From Marinomonas shanghaiensis (GTDB lineage: Bacteria > Pseudomonadota > Gammaproteobacteria > Pseudomonadales > Marinomonadaceae), in the NCBI RefSeq assembly GCF_003259175.1, contig NZ_QGOK01000001.1, positions 1 to 64,000 of the forward strand: a stretch of DNA of 64,000 nucleotides, given 5' to 3'. Below are positions 28,121 to 36,989 of the stretch, piece after piece (the stretch's first letter is position 1; each line of letters begins with the position of its first letter). Below the pieces are notes generated by a model, which made no database searches, was not told where the DNA came from, and saw nothing but the letters and a program-made list of their open reading frames with translations. The translations under genes were made by a program, and so were the position numbers.

Positions 28121-28990
28121 TTATAGCTTGCAGCTCGACGACACTTGTCGACCCTTTGGAATGATTAATGGTGTACCTGAAACAGGGTCTTCTAGAATCA
28201 TACAGGGTAAGCCAAATACGTTTTCAATAAGTGCTTCAGTAACTACGTCTTTGGGTGCGCCAGAGGCAATGATTTTTCCTGCTTTCATAGCAATAAGATT
28301 GTCAGCGTATCGGCAAGCGTGATTAAGGTCATGCAGAACCGCCACCATGGTATGACCTTGTAGGCGGTTTAAGTCTTGAAATAAATCCATTAGCTCAATT
28401 TGATGGGCAATATCTAAGTACGTCGTTGGCTCATCTAATAACAATAATGGTGTTTCTTGAGCCAAGGCCATTGCTACCCACACACGTTGTTTTTGCCCGC
28501 CAGACAGTTGATCAACATGATGCTGAGCGAACTCCACGATGCCTGTCGCTTTCATTGCAGACTCAACGGCTATCTGATCTTGTTCGCGCCAAGGTTGAAA
28601 CCACTTTTGATGGGGGAAGCGGCCACGAGCGACTAAATCGACCACTTTTATACCATCTGGCGCAATGGCGCTTTGTGGCAAGAGTCCCAGTATTTTTGCT
28701 ACCTCACGGGTCGGTAAGGCATGAATGTCTTGGCTATTTAGTCGTACTTGGCCAGATTTTGGTGGCAGCAATCTACTCAATGCTCTTAGTAAAGTGGATT
28801 TTCCACAGCCATTTGGGCCAACAATAATACTGAATTTTCCTTCAGGAATATCAACCGAGAGATTGTCTGTGATGATGTTTTGATCGTAACCGAGGGTAAC
28901 AGAATGGGTCGACAAAGAAAGTTCAGGTAGCGCTTGAGAGGTGCCGTTGTTCGGTTTGATCTGATGAATTTCTGTGACTGTCGCCGTCAT
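28121..28990 (-). CDS. fepC: ferric siderophore ABC transporter ATPase FepC
   Basis: A 289-residue ATPase of the FepC/FhuC class: Walker A GPNGCGKST, signature LSGGQKQRVW, Walker B LLLLDEPTTYLD and switch VLHDLN. A polar 35-residue N-terminal extension precedes the usual start of the fold. The start overlaps the fepG stop (ATGA). It is the last gene of the fepBDGC operon and would energise the FepD/FepG channel. Confidence 0.92.
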   Translation of the reverse strand: MTATVTEIHQIKPNNGTSQALPELSLSTHSVTLGYDQNIITDNLSVDIPEGKFSIIVGPNGCGKSTLLRALSRLLPPKSGQVRLNSQDIHALPTREVAKILGLLPQSAIAPDGIKVVDLVARGRFPHQKWFQPWREQDQIAVESAMKATGIVEFAQHHVDQLSGGQKQRVWVAMALAQETPLLLLDEPTTYLDIAHQIELMDLFQDLNRLQGHTMVAVLHDLNHACRYADNLIAMKAGKIIASGAPKDVVTEALIENVFGLPCMILEDPVSGTPLIIPKGRQVSSSCKL

Positions 28991-30003
28991 TTTCTTCCCT
29001 CACGAATAATTAAAAACACTAGATAAATACCGCCCAAGCTCACGGTGATGAGTCCTACCGGCAATGTCGAGCCTTCCCAGCTATGTTGCGCGATAAAATC
29101 TGCGCTAAGTAATAATAACCCTCCTACTAGCGCGGATGATCCCAATGAGGTACTCGCGCTGTTTTCAAGCCGTTTTGCTATCTGAGGCGCGGCCAAGGCA
29201 ATGAAGGCTATTGGGCCAGTGATGGCGGTGGCGACAGCGGTTAGAGCAACGCCAACAAACATTAGGGCGAGACGGGTTTTATTCACTGAAACGCCCAGAG
29301 CCGCCGCGGTATCGTCGCCCATTTCGAGCAACTTCATACGAGTATTAAGCAAAAAAGCACAGATTATAAAGACCGCAATGAGTACCGCGGCGGGCAATAT
29401 GCGTATCCAGGTCATACCATTGAGTGTGCCAGCGCCCCAAAGCGCGGCGGTCATTGCTGTTTCTAATGAAACGCTGAGTATAAGCCATTGGTTAAACGCA
29501 GAAAGAGAGGCGCTAATCGCGATGCCGACAATGATTAATCGAAAACCGGAGTGACCATCTCGGTAGGCGAATAAGTAGACGAGCAAGGCAGAAAAAAGAC
29601 CGCCTAGAATGGCACCCAATACACTGAACCAGTATAGATTGCCAAACAAAGCAATAGACAGCAAAACCCCGGTAAAGGCACCCACATTAAAACCCGTTAT
29701 ATCAGGACTACCCAAAGGGTTACGAACCAATGATTGAAATACGGCACCGCTGATTCCTAGCGCCGCACCGAGCACTAAGGCGGCAAACAATCTAGAGGCT
29801 CGCCATTGCCACACAACAATGGATTGATAGGGGGCAGCTTGGCCTGTGACAAGTTGCCAAATATCTTGAGCATTTTTGGCAATGTGTTGACCAAAAAAAA
29901 GTGTGGCAATGACCAACGCAAGAGTAAAAAGACAAATGATTTGCTTTGAGTAGTGGCTGACAAAGTTAGTTATTGTCAGTGTGTGGGGACGATCGACATT
30001 CAT
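28987..30003 (-). CDS. fepG: ferric siderophore ABC transporter permease FepG
   Basis: A 338-residue FecCD-family permease with about nine or ten hydrophobic segments. Landmarks are ISGAVFQSLVRNPLGSPDITGFNVGA, LGVSVNKTR and the coupling segment GPIAFIALAAPQIAKRL. Order and similarity suggest the FepG half of a FepD/FepG heterodimer. It overlaps fepD and fepC by four bases at each end, so the operon is tightly coupled. Confidence 0.9.
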   Translation of the reverse strand: MNVDRPHTLTITNFVSHYSKQIICLFTLALVIATLFFGQHIAKNAQDIWQLVTGQAAPYQSIVVWQWRASRLFAALVLGAALGISGAVFQSLVRNPLGSPDITGFNVGAFTGVLLSIALFGNLYWFSVLGAILGGLFSALLVYLFAYRDGHSGFRLIIVGIAISASLSAFNQWLILSVSLETAMTAALWGAGTLNGMTWIRILPAAVLIAVFIICAFLLNTRMKLLEMGDDTAAALGVSVNKTRLALMFVGVALTAVATAITGPIAFIALAAPQIAKRLENSASTSLGSSALVGGLLLLSADFIAQHSWEGSTLPVGLITVSLGGIYLVFLIIREGRK

Positions 30004-31016
30004 AGTCCAGAAGCTCCTTTTCTGCGCACTAAATAAATCAGAATAGGTGCACCGATAAACGCGGTCACAATAGAAACCCGTAATTCCCCAACAATTAATA
30101 CACGTCCGATGATGTCAGCGGTTAATAGCAATATGGGCGTTAGAATAAAGCAAAAGGGGATGATCCAACGTTGATCTGGGCCCACCATCCAGCGAGCAAT
30201 ATGTGGCATCATGAGACTGACAAAGCCAATGGGGCCGGCCGCCGCAGTGGCAGCGCCACAAAGTAATGTAACTGCTATTAGTCCTAATAACTGAATACGA
30301 GCGGGTTTGCTGCCCAGTGCAGATGCCAAAGAGTCGCCTAGTCCAAATGCATTAAGGGCTGGGGTAATCGATATGGCTAACAAACAGCCGCCGATGACAA
30401 TAGGGGCAATAAATAATGGGACAGATATCGCGCGAATATCTAGGCTGCCAACCGCCCAAAAACGCATCTGATCAAATGCGCTAGGGTTGAAAAGGGTAAG
30501 GCCAGAGCTAATACCGCCAAATACGGCGCCAATGGCAACCCCTGCTAGCGTAAGTTTCAGTGGGTCGGCTCTACCACCGCCGATGCTACCAACGAAATAC
30601 ACTAATAAGCTGGCTAAAAAAGCCCCCAGAGCCGCATAGCCAAAAAATTCGGTCAGCTGAGTTGCGCCTAAAAAGACGATGGCAATCGCGATGGCTAAAC
30701 TGGCACCTAAGTTAACGCCAAGAATACCGGGGTCCGCCAAAGGGTTTCGGGTTATTGCCTGAATCAGTGCGCCAGACGTTCCAAGCGCCATACCAACAAA
30801 AAGCCCGTTTAAAGTGCGTGGTAAACGACCTTCAATAACAATGGTTTTAGCCAGTCCATGCTCTTCGCCCATGAATATATTCCACAGAATGCCCATGGAA
30901 ATCGGCTTTGCCCCAATGCATAAACTGGCGATCATAATAATGAGTAAAAATAGCAGCAATGCGAACAACCAAGCGTATCGCTTGCTCTTTGACGCAGACA
31001 TTGTGTTATGGGTCAT
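30000..31016 (-). CDS. fepD: ferric siderophore ABC transporter permease FepD
   Basis: A 338-residue FecCD-family permease. Landmarks are TSGALIQAITRNPLADPGILGVNLGA, ALGSKPARIQ, and GPIGFVSLMMPHIARWMVGPDQRW. It pairs with FepG and receives substrate from FepB. The ATG overlaps the fepB stop and its own stop overlaps fepG (ATGA junctions). Confidence 0.9.
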   Translation of the reverse strand: MTHNTMSASKSKRYAWLFALLLFLLIIMIASLCIGAKPISMGILWNIFMGEEHGLAKTIVIEGRLPRTLNGLFVGMALGTSGALIQAITRNPLADPGILGVNLGASLAIAIAIVFLGATQLTEFFGYAALGAFLASLLVYFVGSIGGGRADPLKLTLAGVAIGAVFGGISSGLTLFNPSAFDQMRFWAVGSLDIRAISVPLFIAPIVIGGCLLAISITPALNAFGLGDSLASALGSKPARIQLLGLIAVTLLCGAATAAAGPIGFVSLMMPHIARWMVGPDQRWIIPFCFILTPILLLTADIIGRVLIVGELRVSIVTAFIGAPILIYLVRRKGASGL

Positions 31017-32044
31017 GACTTTTCACGCCCAAACAGTGCTTGCAATCGCTTCAATAAATTGGTGGCGCTGTAATAGTCTAAGCGAAAAGTGTCTTCGCCA
31101 ACGGCGAATACCTGATGGTTTTGTACAGAACTTGTTTCATGTAAATAAGGGTTATCTATAAAGGCTTGCTCTCTATCAGAGCTGGCTGAAAACAGTAGTG
31201 TGGTATTGCCAGTTACCGCATCAGGAAAGCGTTCCCCAGTAGCAATGATTATGTCATGACGAATTCCCATGCTGATATTGCCTTTTACGCTCTCAGGGAC
31301 GTCAGCTAGAGTAAAACCAAGTTCTTGTAATAATCGACCCTGTGCTGACTCTGAGGTCCAAATATTGGCACCAGTGTCGTCTTGGTAATAGACCATGGCC
31401 GTGGTCGGTTGAGGCGGTAGGTTAATCGTCGTTTTGGTGTGTTTCACTTCTTGTTCAAAGCGTTGGATCATGGTTTTCGCTTGCTCTTCTAAACCTAGAA
31501 GGTCACCAAAAATGTTTGCTAATTGCATCCAGCTTTTGTCGTCATACGCAATAACCAATGTTGGTGCGATATCTTTAAGCTGTTCATAGAGCTTGATGGC
31601 GGAATCTCCACCAGTTGCAGAAATGATGATTAGATCTGGGTTGGCCTTGATGATCGCTTCGGCATTGGGTTCGGTTTGATAGAGGGGAGTGACACCTCGA
31701 GTTTCTGCGATGTCTGCCCACTGGCGCATAAAGCCTTGTTCAGATGCTACGCTGGTATTTGCCATAGTAGCGCCAGAAGCGACAAGGGGTGCCTTGATAG
31801 CAAGTAAAGTCCCCGTCAAGGTGACGCTGGTGGACACAATTCTGGTTGGTTTTTTATTGAGAGTGAGCAGACCTTCCGGGGTCATGATTTTTCTTGGCCA
31901 ACCCGATGTGCTTTTTTCTACCTGATCTATTTTTAATTGTGGTTTGTCTGGCGCGGCTGTGGGGGATTGGTCACAGCTTGCTAAAGTAAGACTTAAAAAA
32001 AGAAGAGCGAGAACTTGCTTGAAGTGTGTCATAAAGCGAACCAT
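31013..32044 (-). CDS. fepB: ferric siderophore-binding lipoprotein FepB
   Basis: A 343-residue class III solute-binding protein. The N-terminus is a lipoprotein signal (ALLFLSLTLASC), suggesting membrane anchoring rather than the soluble form seen in E. coli. The body shows GLLTLNKKPTRIVSTSVTLTG and AEAIIKANPDLIIISATGG, close to FepB. The ATG at 32044 has AGGA eight bases upstream. A Fur-box-like sequence lies about 65-80 bases before the start. It heads the fepBDGC operon, a second inner-membrane import system beside the FecB-type one. Confidence 0.9.
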   Translation of the reverse strand: MVRFMTHFKQVLALLFLSLTLASCDQSPTAAPDKPQLKIDQVEKSTSGWPRKIMTPEGLLTLNKKPTRIVSTSVTLTGTLLAIKAPLVASGATMANTSVASEQGFMRQWADIAETRGVTPLYQTEPNAEAIIKANPDLIIISATGGDSAIKLYEQLKDIAPTLVIAYDDKSWMQLANIFGDLLGLEEQAKTMIQRFEQEVKHTKTTINLPPQPTTAMVYYQDDTGANIWTSESAQGRLLQELGFTLADVPESVKGNISMGIRHDIIIATGERFPDAVTGNTTLLFSASSDREQAFIDNPYLHETSSVQNHQVFAVGEDTFRLDYYSATNLLKRLQALFGREKS

Positions 32045-32104
32045 GTCTAAAATCCTGTAGACCGTGAAGAACGCGTTATTATATAGATGAGAATAGAATA
32101 TTTA

Positions 32105-32130
32105 TACTATTGATAATCATTTCTATTTAT
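32105..32130 (-). promoter_or_regulatory. Fur-box-like operator upstream of fepB
   Basis: The segment ATTGATAATCATTTCTAT (32109-32126) resembles a Fur site on the minus strand. It lies in the 107-base gap between the GH79 stop and the fepB start, in the right place to repress fepBDGC. Confidence 0.6.
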
Positions 32131-32151
32131 TTTTTTAAGAGTCTCTATTTG

Positions 32152-33618
32152 TTACACAGTAAAACACCAAAAGTTGATGCTGTATGGGCTGACGAGGTTG
32201 AGCTTAGAGAGCTTAGGAAAATCACTCAGTTTGACTTTGCCATTTCTAAATTTTGGCTTGAGGCCGTTGATACGAATTTTTTTTGAAGTGAGAGAGTCCG
32301 CAGTGATTTCAAAGCGCTTTTTCTTTGATCCAAAGCCGTTGCAGTGCAGGATTTTAGGGCTGGCAGACATATTGATAATGAGTAAGGTGCATTTGCCTTC
32401 CTTTTTCGCGCTATGGCAGTAGATTTGCACATAGGGATCGTTGCTTTGTACATCAAAAACACGCTCTCCCATGAGCTTGCCCCATAGCCAGCTAATCCAA
32501 TAATCTGGGTTTGGCTTCAAGGTTTGGCGGTTAATAAGAGCATAATCTCCACCAATTAAGCTTTGTCTTACCATGACTTTTTGACCAATTTTAGCGCCAC
32601 GTCCCAATTGGTCTGCCCACCAAAAGCAGGATACAAAACGGTCTGAAAGCTTGGCTTGTCCACCGCATTGAGCTGAGCCTGTCTCCCCCGTCCACAATTG
32701 CGCGCTAGGTTGATATTGATTACGAAAATTTTCTAATTGCTTCGAGTATCGCTCATAATCCAAGAGAGAGCTTGGCGAGAGAATATTTTTGATAGTGGCA
32801 GCTCGCGTTTTGACAGGAGATCGGCTGCTTTGGAATGGATAATAATGCCAATCAACAATATCGAGGGGCTCTTCTAAGTAATCCAAAAAGGACGCTGATA
32901 TGTTGCTAAGGGGTTTGATGGCTTCGCCGATTCTTGGCCAAAAAGCACTGCCAGGACCAGCAATCTTGCTATTAGGGCTATATTGGCGCACACAACGGAT
33001 AAACGTATCGTAGTCTTTGGCAAGATTACGCGCACTGGGTTGAGAGGTTAAACCATGAAACGCCCAATAGGCATTGAGCTCATTACCCAATTCACAAATG
33101 TCGATGTTTTGTCTATGCGCTTGGCTGTACTCCAACAGTGCTTTGACTTCGCTTGCTTGCCAGTGACCTTGTTGACGTCGTTCAAATAGACCGTATTTCA
33201 TGGTGAACATCAGTGCTAATTCGTTACGCTGACAAAAATCATGTAGCTGATGCCACATGTTTTGGGTGATGATGAGGATGTCTGAGTTGCGAGCAAGGTG
33301 AGAAGGCTGGCTCGTAAAATAGTGAATCTTATCGGCTTCTGAACCGCCAACGCGCACATAGGCTGGACCTAATGCTTTTACTAATAAGTCGAGTTTTTCT
33401 TGTTGTAAATCGAGGGGGGCGACCCGTTCTGTACCAAGCCCACGCTGCGTACCTTTACTGCCTTCCCACCAAAAACCTCCCGCCAATACTGAAATATCAA
33501 TCGAGAAAGATAAGTATCTTAAGTCTATGGTGGTTATGGGCGTCGTGCTGCTAAGATTAACGACCAGTGATTTATTTTGGCGAACGTTTTGTTGCCTTTG
33601 CAATCTAGAAAAAAACAA
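32152..33618 (-). CDS. heparanase-like GH79 family glycoside hydrolase
   Basis: About 488 residues resembling heparanase. The N-terminal stretch YLSFSIDISVLAGGFWWEG leads to LGPAYVRVGGSEAD, like the FLSVTIDANLA and LSPAYLRFGGTKTD segments of human heparanase. Candidate catalytic residues are the acid/base Glu about residue 180 (CELGNELN) and the nucleophile Glu about 312 (WTGETGSAQCGG), spaced as in GH79. It would cleave glucuronosyl or related beta-linkages in glycosaminoglycan-like or algal polymers; the substrate is not known. No signal peptide is visible. The frame opens at a TTG with a weak site, and the first Met lies far inside, so the true start is uncertain and a lost 5' end cannot be excluded. 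Confidence 0.75.
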   Translation of the reverse strand: MFFSRLQRQQNVRQNKSLVVNLSSTTPITTIDLRYLSFSIDISVLAGGFWWEGSKGTQRGLGTERVAPLDLQQEKLDLLVKALGPAYVRVGGSEADKIHYFTSQPSHLARNSDILIITQNMWHQLHDFCQRNELALMFTMKYGLFERRQQGHWQASEVKALLEYSQAHRQNIDICELGNELNAYWAFHGLTSQPSARNLAKDYDTFIRCVRQYSPNSKIAGPGSAFWPRIGEAIKPLSNISASFLDYLEEPLDIVDWHYYPFQSSRSPVKTRAATIKNILSPSSLLDYERYSKQLENFRNQYQPSAQLWTGETGSAQCGGQAKLSDRFVSCFWWADQLGRGAKIGQKVMVRQSLIGGDYALINRQTLKPNPDYWISWLWGKLMGERVFDVQSNDPYVQIYCHSAKKEGKCTLLIINMSASPKILHCNGFGSKKKRFEITADSLTSKKIRINGLKPKFRNGKVKLSDFPKLSKLNLVSPYSINFWCFTV

Positions 33619-33714
33619 GTGCTCTTATTCCTCATAAAGATTTTGCTAGACTGCAATAAAAGTGTGACATTTGTGTGATGCTTTTGATGCCCCCATTTTA
33701 TAAAGGACACTTCA

Positions 33715-34248
33715 ATGAAAGTAATGGTTTGGATGATGGCGATGTTGTTGGCAAGCTGCACTTTATTGGCGGGTTGTACTGGTGCTCCGAAAAATATTGA
33801 TCCGGTCACCCAGTTCCAAGTGGAGCGTTATCTAGGAACTTGGTACGAGATAGTGCGCCAAGACCATGCTTTTGAAGAGGGGCTGTCTAACGTAACCGCA
33901 ACCTATTCTATGCGTGATGACGGTGGTGTTGCGGTATTGAATCGTGGGTATTCGGCGGAAGATAAAAAATGGCGAGAAGCAGAAGGTCGCGCCTATTTTG
34001 TTAATTCCTCGGATGTCGGTCATTTGAAAGTCTCGTTCTTTGGGCCATTTTATGGGGCTTATGTCATCTTTGAACTGGATAAAAAAGATTATCAATATGC
34101 CATGATTTCTGGCCCAAGCCGAGACTACTTTTGGCTCTTGTCTCGCACGCCTACTATGCCAGCCGACGTTAAGAATCGACTACTAGCACAGGCTCAGGCG
34201 TTAGGCTTTCCAATGGATAAGTTGATTACCGTCATTCACTCAAAATAA
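33715..34248 (+). CDS. blc: outer-membrane lipocalin Blc
   Basis: A 177-residue lipoprotein: lipobox LLAGC, then the lipocalin signature YLGTWYEIVRQDHAFEEGLSNV and later FFGPFYGAYVIFELD and SRDYFWLLSRTP, all as in E. coli Blc. Blc binds lysophospholipids or fatty acids and is anchored to the outer membrane. The Asp at +2 that would retain it in the inner membrane is absent (Cys-Thr), which supports outer-membrane sorting. It is divergent from the GH79 gene; its last nine bases overlap the end of the convergent gene. Confidence 0.92.
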   Translation: MKVMVWMMAMLLASCTLLAGCTGAPKNIDPVTQFQVERYLGTWYEIVRQDHAFEEGLSNVTATYSMRDDGGVAVLNRGYSAEDKKWREAEGRAYFVNSSDVGHLKVSFFGPFYGAYVIFELDKKDYQYAMISGPSRDYFWLLSRTPTMPADVKNRLLAQAQALGFPMDKLITVIHSK

Positions 34249-34812
34249 CGAGCAAGTAATAGACCGCTTAGCGTTTTCGTTGGAGCAGACAGCGGCGTAC
34301 GCCGTAGGACTTTGAAGAAGAGCGTAATGAGCGTCAGAATTTCGACAGTAGGCCATAAAGGCTTCGTATTGCTCATTAAAATCTATTCTGACGAGATCGT
34401 ATTCGATGTAGGCGTGGTCGACATCCTCGATTTCTTTTATGCTTTCTTCTTTTGCTCGTTGTATTAAATAATTAATTTCGTTGTATTGATAGCGTATCTG
34501 ATGGCAGTAAGCACTATTGGGATCGGTGGCTGCACAGTCTGCTATGATGGCTTCTAGCTCTGCTTTTTTCTCTTGATAAAGATCTACATCATTTCTTGCA
34601 TGATGAGTTTGCCCCTGCGTTCTGTGTGTACTTAATGATAGGGCGTCGAGTTCGTCTTTCGCGGCTTTCAAGCGTTCCTCTTTTGCTAAGCATTCCTTTC
34701 CAAAGGCGATCAGATCACTGCTATGGGCTAAGCTTAGGGTGGTTAGCCCAGTCAAAAAAATGCCGAATTGAACGAGTTGGCGACGCATGGAATTTTTCTG
34801 CTTATTTTTCAT
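34240..34812 (-). CDS. exported protein of unknown function, helical
   Basis: A 190-residue protein I do not recognise. The N-terminus (RRQLVQFGIFLTGLTTLSLAHS) looks like a Sec signal peptide. The mature part is charged and predicted helical, with heptad-like stretches (LAKEERLKAAKDELDALS, YQEKKAELEAII) and several Cys residues, including one pair in the middle and others near the end. No strong ribosome site is visible; starts at 34812 or 34788 are both possible. It converges on blc with a nine-base overlap and is divergent from the protease gene. Confidence 0.6.
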   Translation of the reverse strand: MKNKQKNSMRRQLVQFGIFLTGLTTLSLAHSSDLIAFGKECLAKEERLKAAKDELDALSLSTHRTQGQTHHARNDVDLYQEKKAELEAIIADCAATDPNSAYCHQIRYQYNEINYLIQRAKEESIKEIEDVDHAYIEYDLVRIDFNEQYEAFMAYCRNSDAHYALLQSPTAYAAVCSNENAKRSITCSLF

Positions 34813-34941
34813 ATGTCATTACGTTTTTAGATCAAGTATAAGGGAATGAAAGGTTGTCTATTTAATAGGGTGTTTTCATCGATTTTTAAGCCTGTTTTAT
34901 CGACAGGCAAATTGAGTATACACGTGCTTATTGGGGGAAAT

Positions 34942-36165
34942 ATGAAAAAATCAGTATTAGTTCATGATAAGGCGACAGGTCTTTCCATTTCACTTGATCG
35001 TGGGCCTTATCAGAACAATGGTGCGTCACCTTGGTATGCTTATGTTGGCGTCGGTACCTCTGCTCAAATGTTGAAATTTTCTTTTGATACGGGCAGTAAC
35101 TTTATCTGGGTTACCTCAAGTTTATGTAAGTCTGATACCTGTCATCATTATGGCGATCAACAATTTATTTATCAATTATCATCCAGCTTTTCATGGGTTG
35201 ACCAACAGACCATGTCAGTCAATTTTGGACCGTGGGGCAGCATGGCGGTTAAAACAGGTCAAGATAGATTGACGCTAACGCCCGATGCACTCGGGCAAAT
35301 CGACACTGGACCGATATCGTTGTCTTCAGACCTCTATTTAGCGCAAGCGTATGAAGGTGTGCAGTTTCGTGAGCTGGATTGGGATGGCGGGATTGGCATT
35401 CCGAGCACAACCGAATTATCCGAAGTTTCCAGCGCCTATTTTTCTTATCGTGGAATACACAGTCAACAAGTAAGCGAACCGACTTCGTTTCACTTTTTTC
35501 AAAGTTTAATCGAGCAAGGAGTGGTCAGTGCCAAGCACCCCTATGTGGGGTTTTTAACGGACATAGATGAAAGACATGGACAAGTTGAATTTGGCCAGTT
35601 AAATCAAGATTACCGAGACAGTAAAGAGTATTTGTTTTTGCCGTGGGATAAATACAGCGTGCCTTATTTGTGGACCAGCAAAATGACATCGCTTTCTATC
35701 GGCGATACTCAGGTTATTGCTCTCGACTCCGCGGCCAAATCCCCTTATTTTTTAGCGTTAGATTCCGGTTCATCGCAATTTAAGGGCGACTGTAATGTGA
35801 TGACGACGCTGTACGACATCGCCTCCCAAACGAAGGCGGATTTGGTCATCGAAATCAGCCAAACTGATTTAGGGGAGGTGGGCAAATTAGTGGTGACCTC
35901 AGATATGTACAATGTCTTAATTGAAGCAGGCGAGGAAAAGGGCAAAGTAGTCACGCAATTTCAGCCAATGGAAGGAGCCGACTACATTGCTTTAGTTGGC
36001 TCAGTGCTCATGGATTATCTCTATACGGTATATGAATTTAACGTGGAGGAAGTTGCAGGCAAAATAACCTTGCTTCCTATCGGTATGTGGGTTTTTAACA
36101 AATCCACTGGGCCTAAAGTCATTACGACAACGCAAAGTAAACCAGCACGAATTTTTCACTCTTAG
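34942..36165 (+). CDS. pepsin-like (A1) aspartic protease, apparently without signal peptide
   Basis: A 407-residue two-lobed aspartic protease of family A1. The two catalytic motifs are FSFDTGSNFIW (Asp49) and LALDSGSSQF (Asp274), with hydrophobic beta strands before each, as in pepsin. With the start at 34942 (GGGGGA just upstream) there is neither signal peptide nor clear pro-segment, as reported for shewasin-type bacterial pepsins. An in-frame ATG at 34846 would add 32 residues with a weak hydrophobic stretch. Pepsin homologues are rare in bacteria. The gene ends 15 bases before the avidin-like gene and probably shares its transcript. Confidence 0.85.
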   Translation: MKKSVLVHDKATGLSISLDRGPYQNNGASPWYAYVGVGTSAQMLKFSFDTGSNFIWVTSSLCKSDTCHHYGDQQFIYQLSSSFSWVDQQTMSVNFGPWGSMAVKTGQDRLTLTPDALGQIDTGPISLSSDLYLAQAYEGVQFRELDWDGGIGIPSTTELSEVSSAYFSYRGIHSQQVSEPTSFHFFQSLIEQGVVSAKHPYVGFLTDIDERHGQVEFGQLNQDYRDSKEYLFLPWDKYSVPYLWTSKMTSLSIGDTQVIALDSAAKSPYFLALDSGSSQFKGDCNVMTTLYDIASQTKADLVIEISQTDLGEVGKLVVTSDMYNVLIEAGEEKGKVVTQFQPMEGADYIALVGSVLMDYLYTVYEFNVEEVAGKITLLPIGMWVFNKSTGPKVITTTQSKPARIFHS

Positions 36166-36180
36166 TGTAAGGAGAAAGCA

Positions 36181-36954
36181 ATGGCATTGATTTTAAACGG
36201 GACATGGAAAAACAGTTATGGTTCAACCATGGTGTTGGAAGTTGATGATGAGGGGTTTATTTTCGGTGAATATCGCTCACATACCGGTTCAACTGGGACG
36301 TATTTGGTGACTGGCCATTGTGCTCCAAGTGACCCAACACATGAGGGTGGGCAGCCGCTTGTTTTATCGATTTATTGGCGTTCTATCGGTGGCGAAGAAC
36401 CCGATGGTGGCTCACATTGGGTATCGACTTATTGTGGTCAGCTTGATGACAATGGTCACATGACAGTCATGAATGCCTTGGTGACAACGACAAGTTACCA
36501 AGCGTTTTCGCCCGGTGATTATATTGACAAACTGGTGTTTACCAAGCAATCCGATGCGAGTGAGTTACGCACTCATAATATTGCGTTATTGGCGAAACCT
36601 AAAATACAGGTTGCGAATCCAATTAACGGCGTCTGGTCGGATAAAGAACAAGGAGTGGCGTTAACCTTGTTTTTGCAAGATCCAGAATACGGTGTTGTCA
36701 ATGGTTGGCTTTCTTACAACAACGAGATAATGAGTATGCTGGGTTTCACGGATATCTTAGTTGATAACAATATATTACAAAGTGTTAGCCTGAGTGGATA
36801 TATGCTGAATACTAAACAGCCCATATCCCTTGTTGGTCGTATTAGCCAAGATGGTAGGGCACTAGTGCTTTCTCGTTGGTTATCGAACTCAACTACGGCT
36901 GAAGAGGCGTATTTTCAAGCCAGTTCGATGAATTGGGAGCTCACTAAAAATTAG
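36181..36954 (+). CDS. protein with two avidin-like repeats
   Basis: A 257-residue protein built from two avidin-like barrels. Repeat 1 (about 4-121) follows streptavidin strand by strand: NGTWKNSYGSTM, FGEYRSHTGS, SIYWRS, CGQLDD and LVTTT, ending LVFTK. Streptavidin-equivalent Asn23, Ser27, Tyr43, Ser45 and Trp79 appear kept, but the Trp108 and Trp120 positions are Ala and Phe. Repeat 2 (about 147-257) starts NGVWSDKEQG and is more divergent, with GWLSY and SLVGRI. No signal peptide is seen. Biotin binding is uncertain because several contact residues are changed. AAGGAG precedes the ATG. Identification is by manual alignment. Confidence 0.7.
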   Translation: MALILNGTWKNSYGSTMVLEVDDEGFIFGEYRSHTGSTGTYLVTGHCAPSDPTHEGGQPLVLSIYWRSIGGEEPDGGSHWVSTYCGQLDDNGHMTVMNALVTTTSYQAFSPGDYIDKLVFTKQSDASELRTHNIALLAKPKIQVANPINGVWSDKEQGVALTLFLQDPEYGVVNGWLSYNNEIMSMLGFTDILVDNNILQSVSLSGYMLNTKQPISLVGRISQDGRALVLSRWLSNSTTAEEAYFQASSMNWELTKN

Positions 36955-36989
36955 CCTTTAGGTTTTTATTCAAATGTGAGGGAGAACAA

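Noticed and set aside
33715..34248. Lipocalin as a siderophore-binding siderocalin, given the nearby siderophore genes
   Set aside because: It matches Blc motifs closely, and bacterial Blc binds lipids. Nothing in sequence supports catecholate binding.
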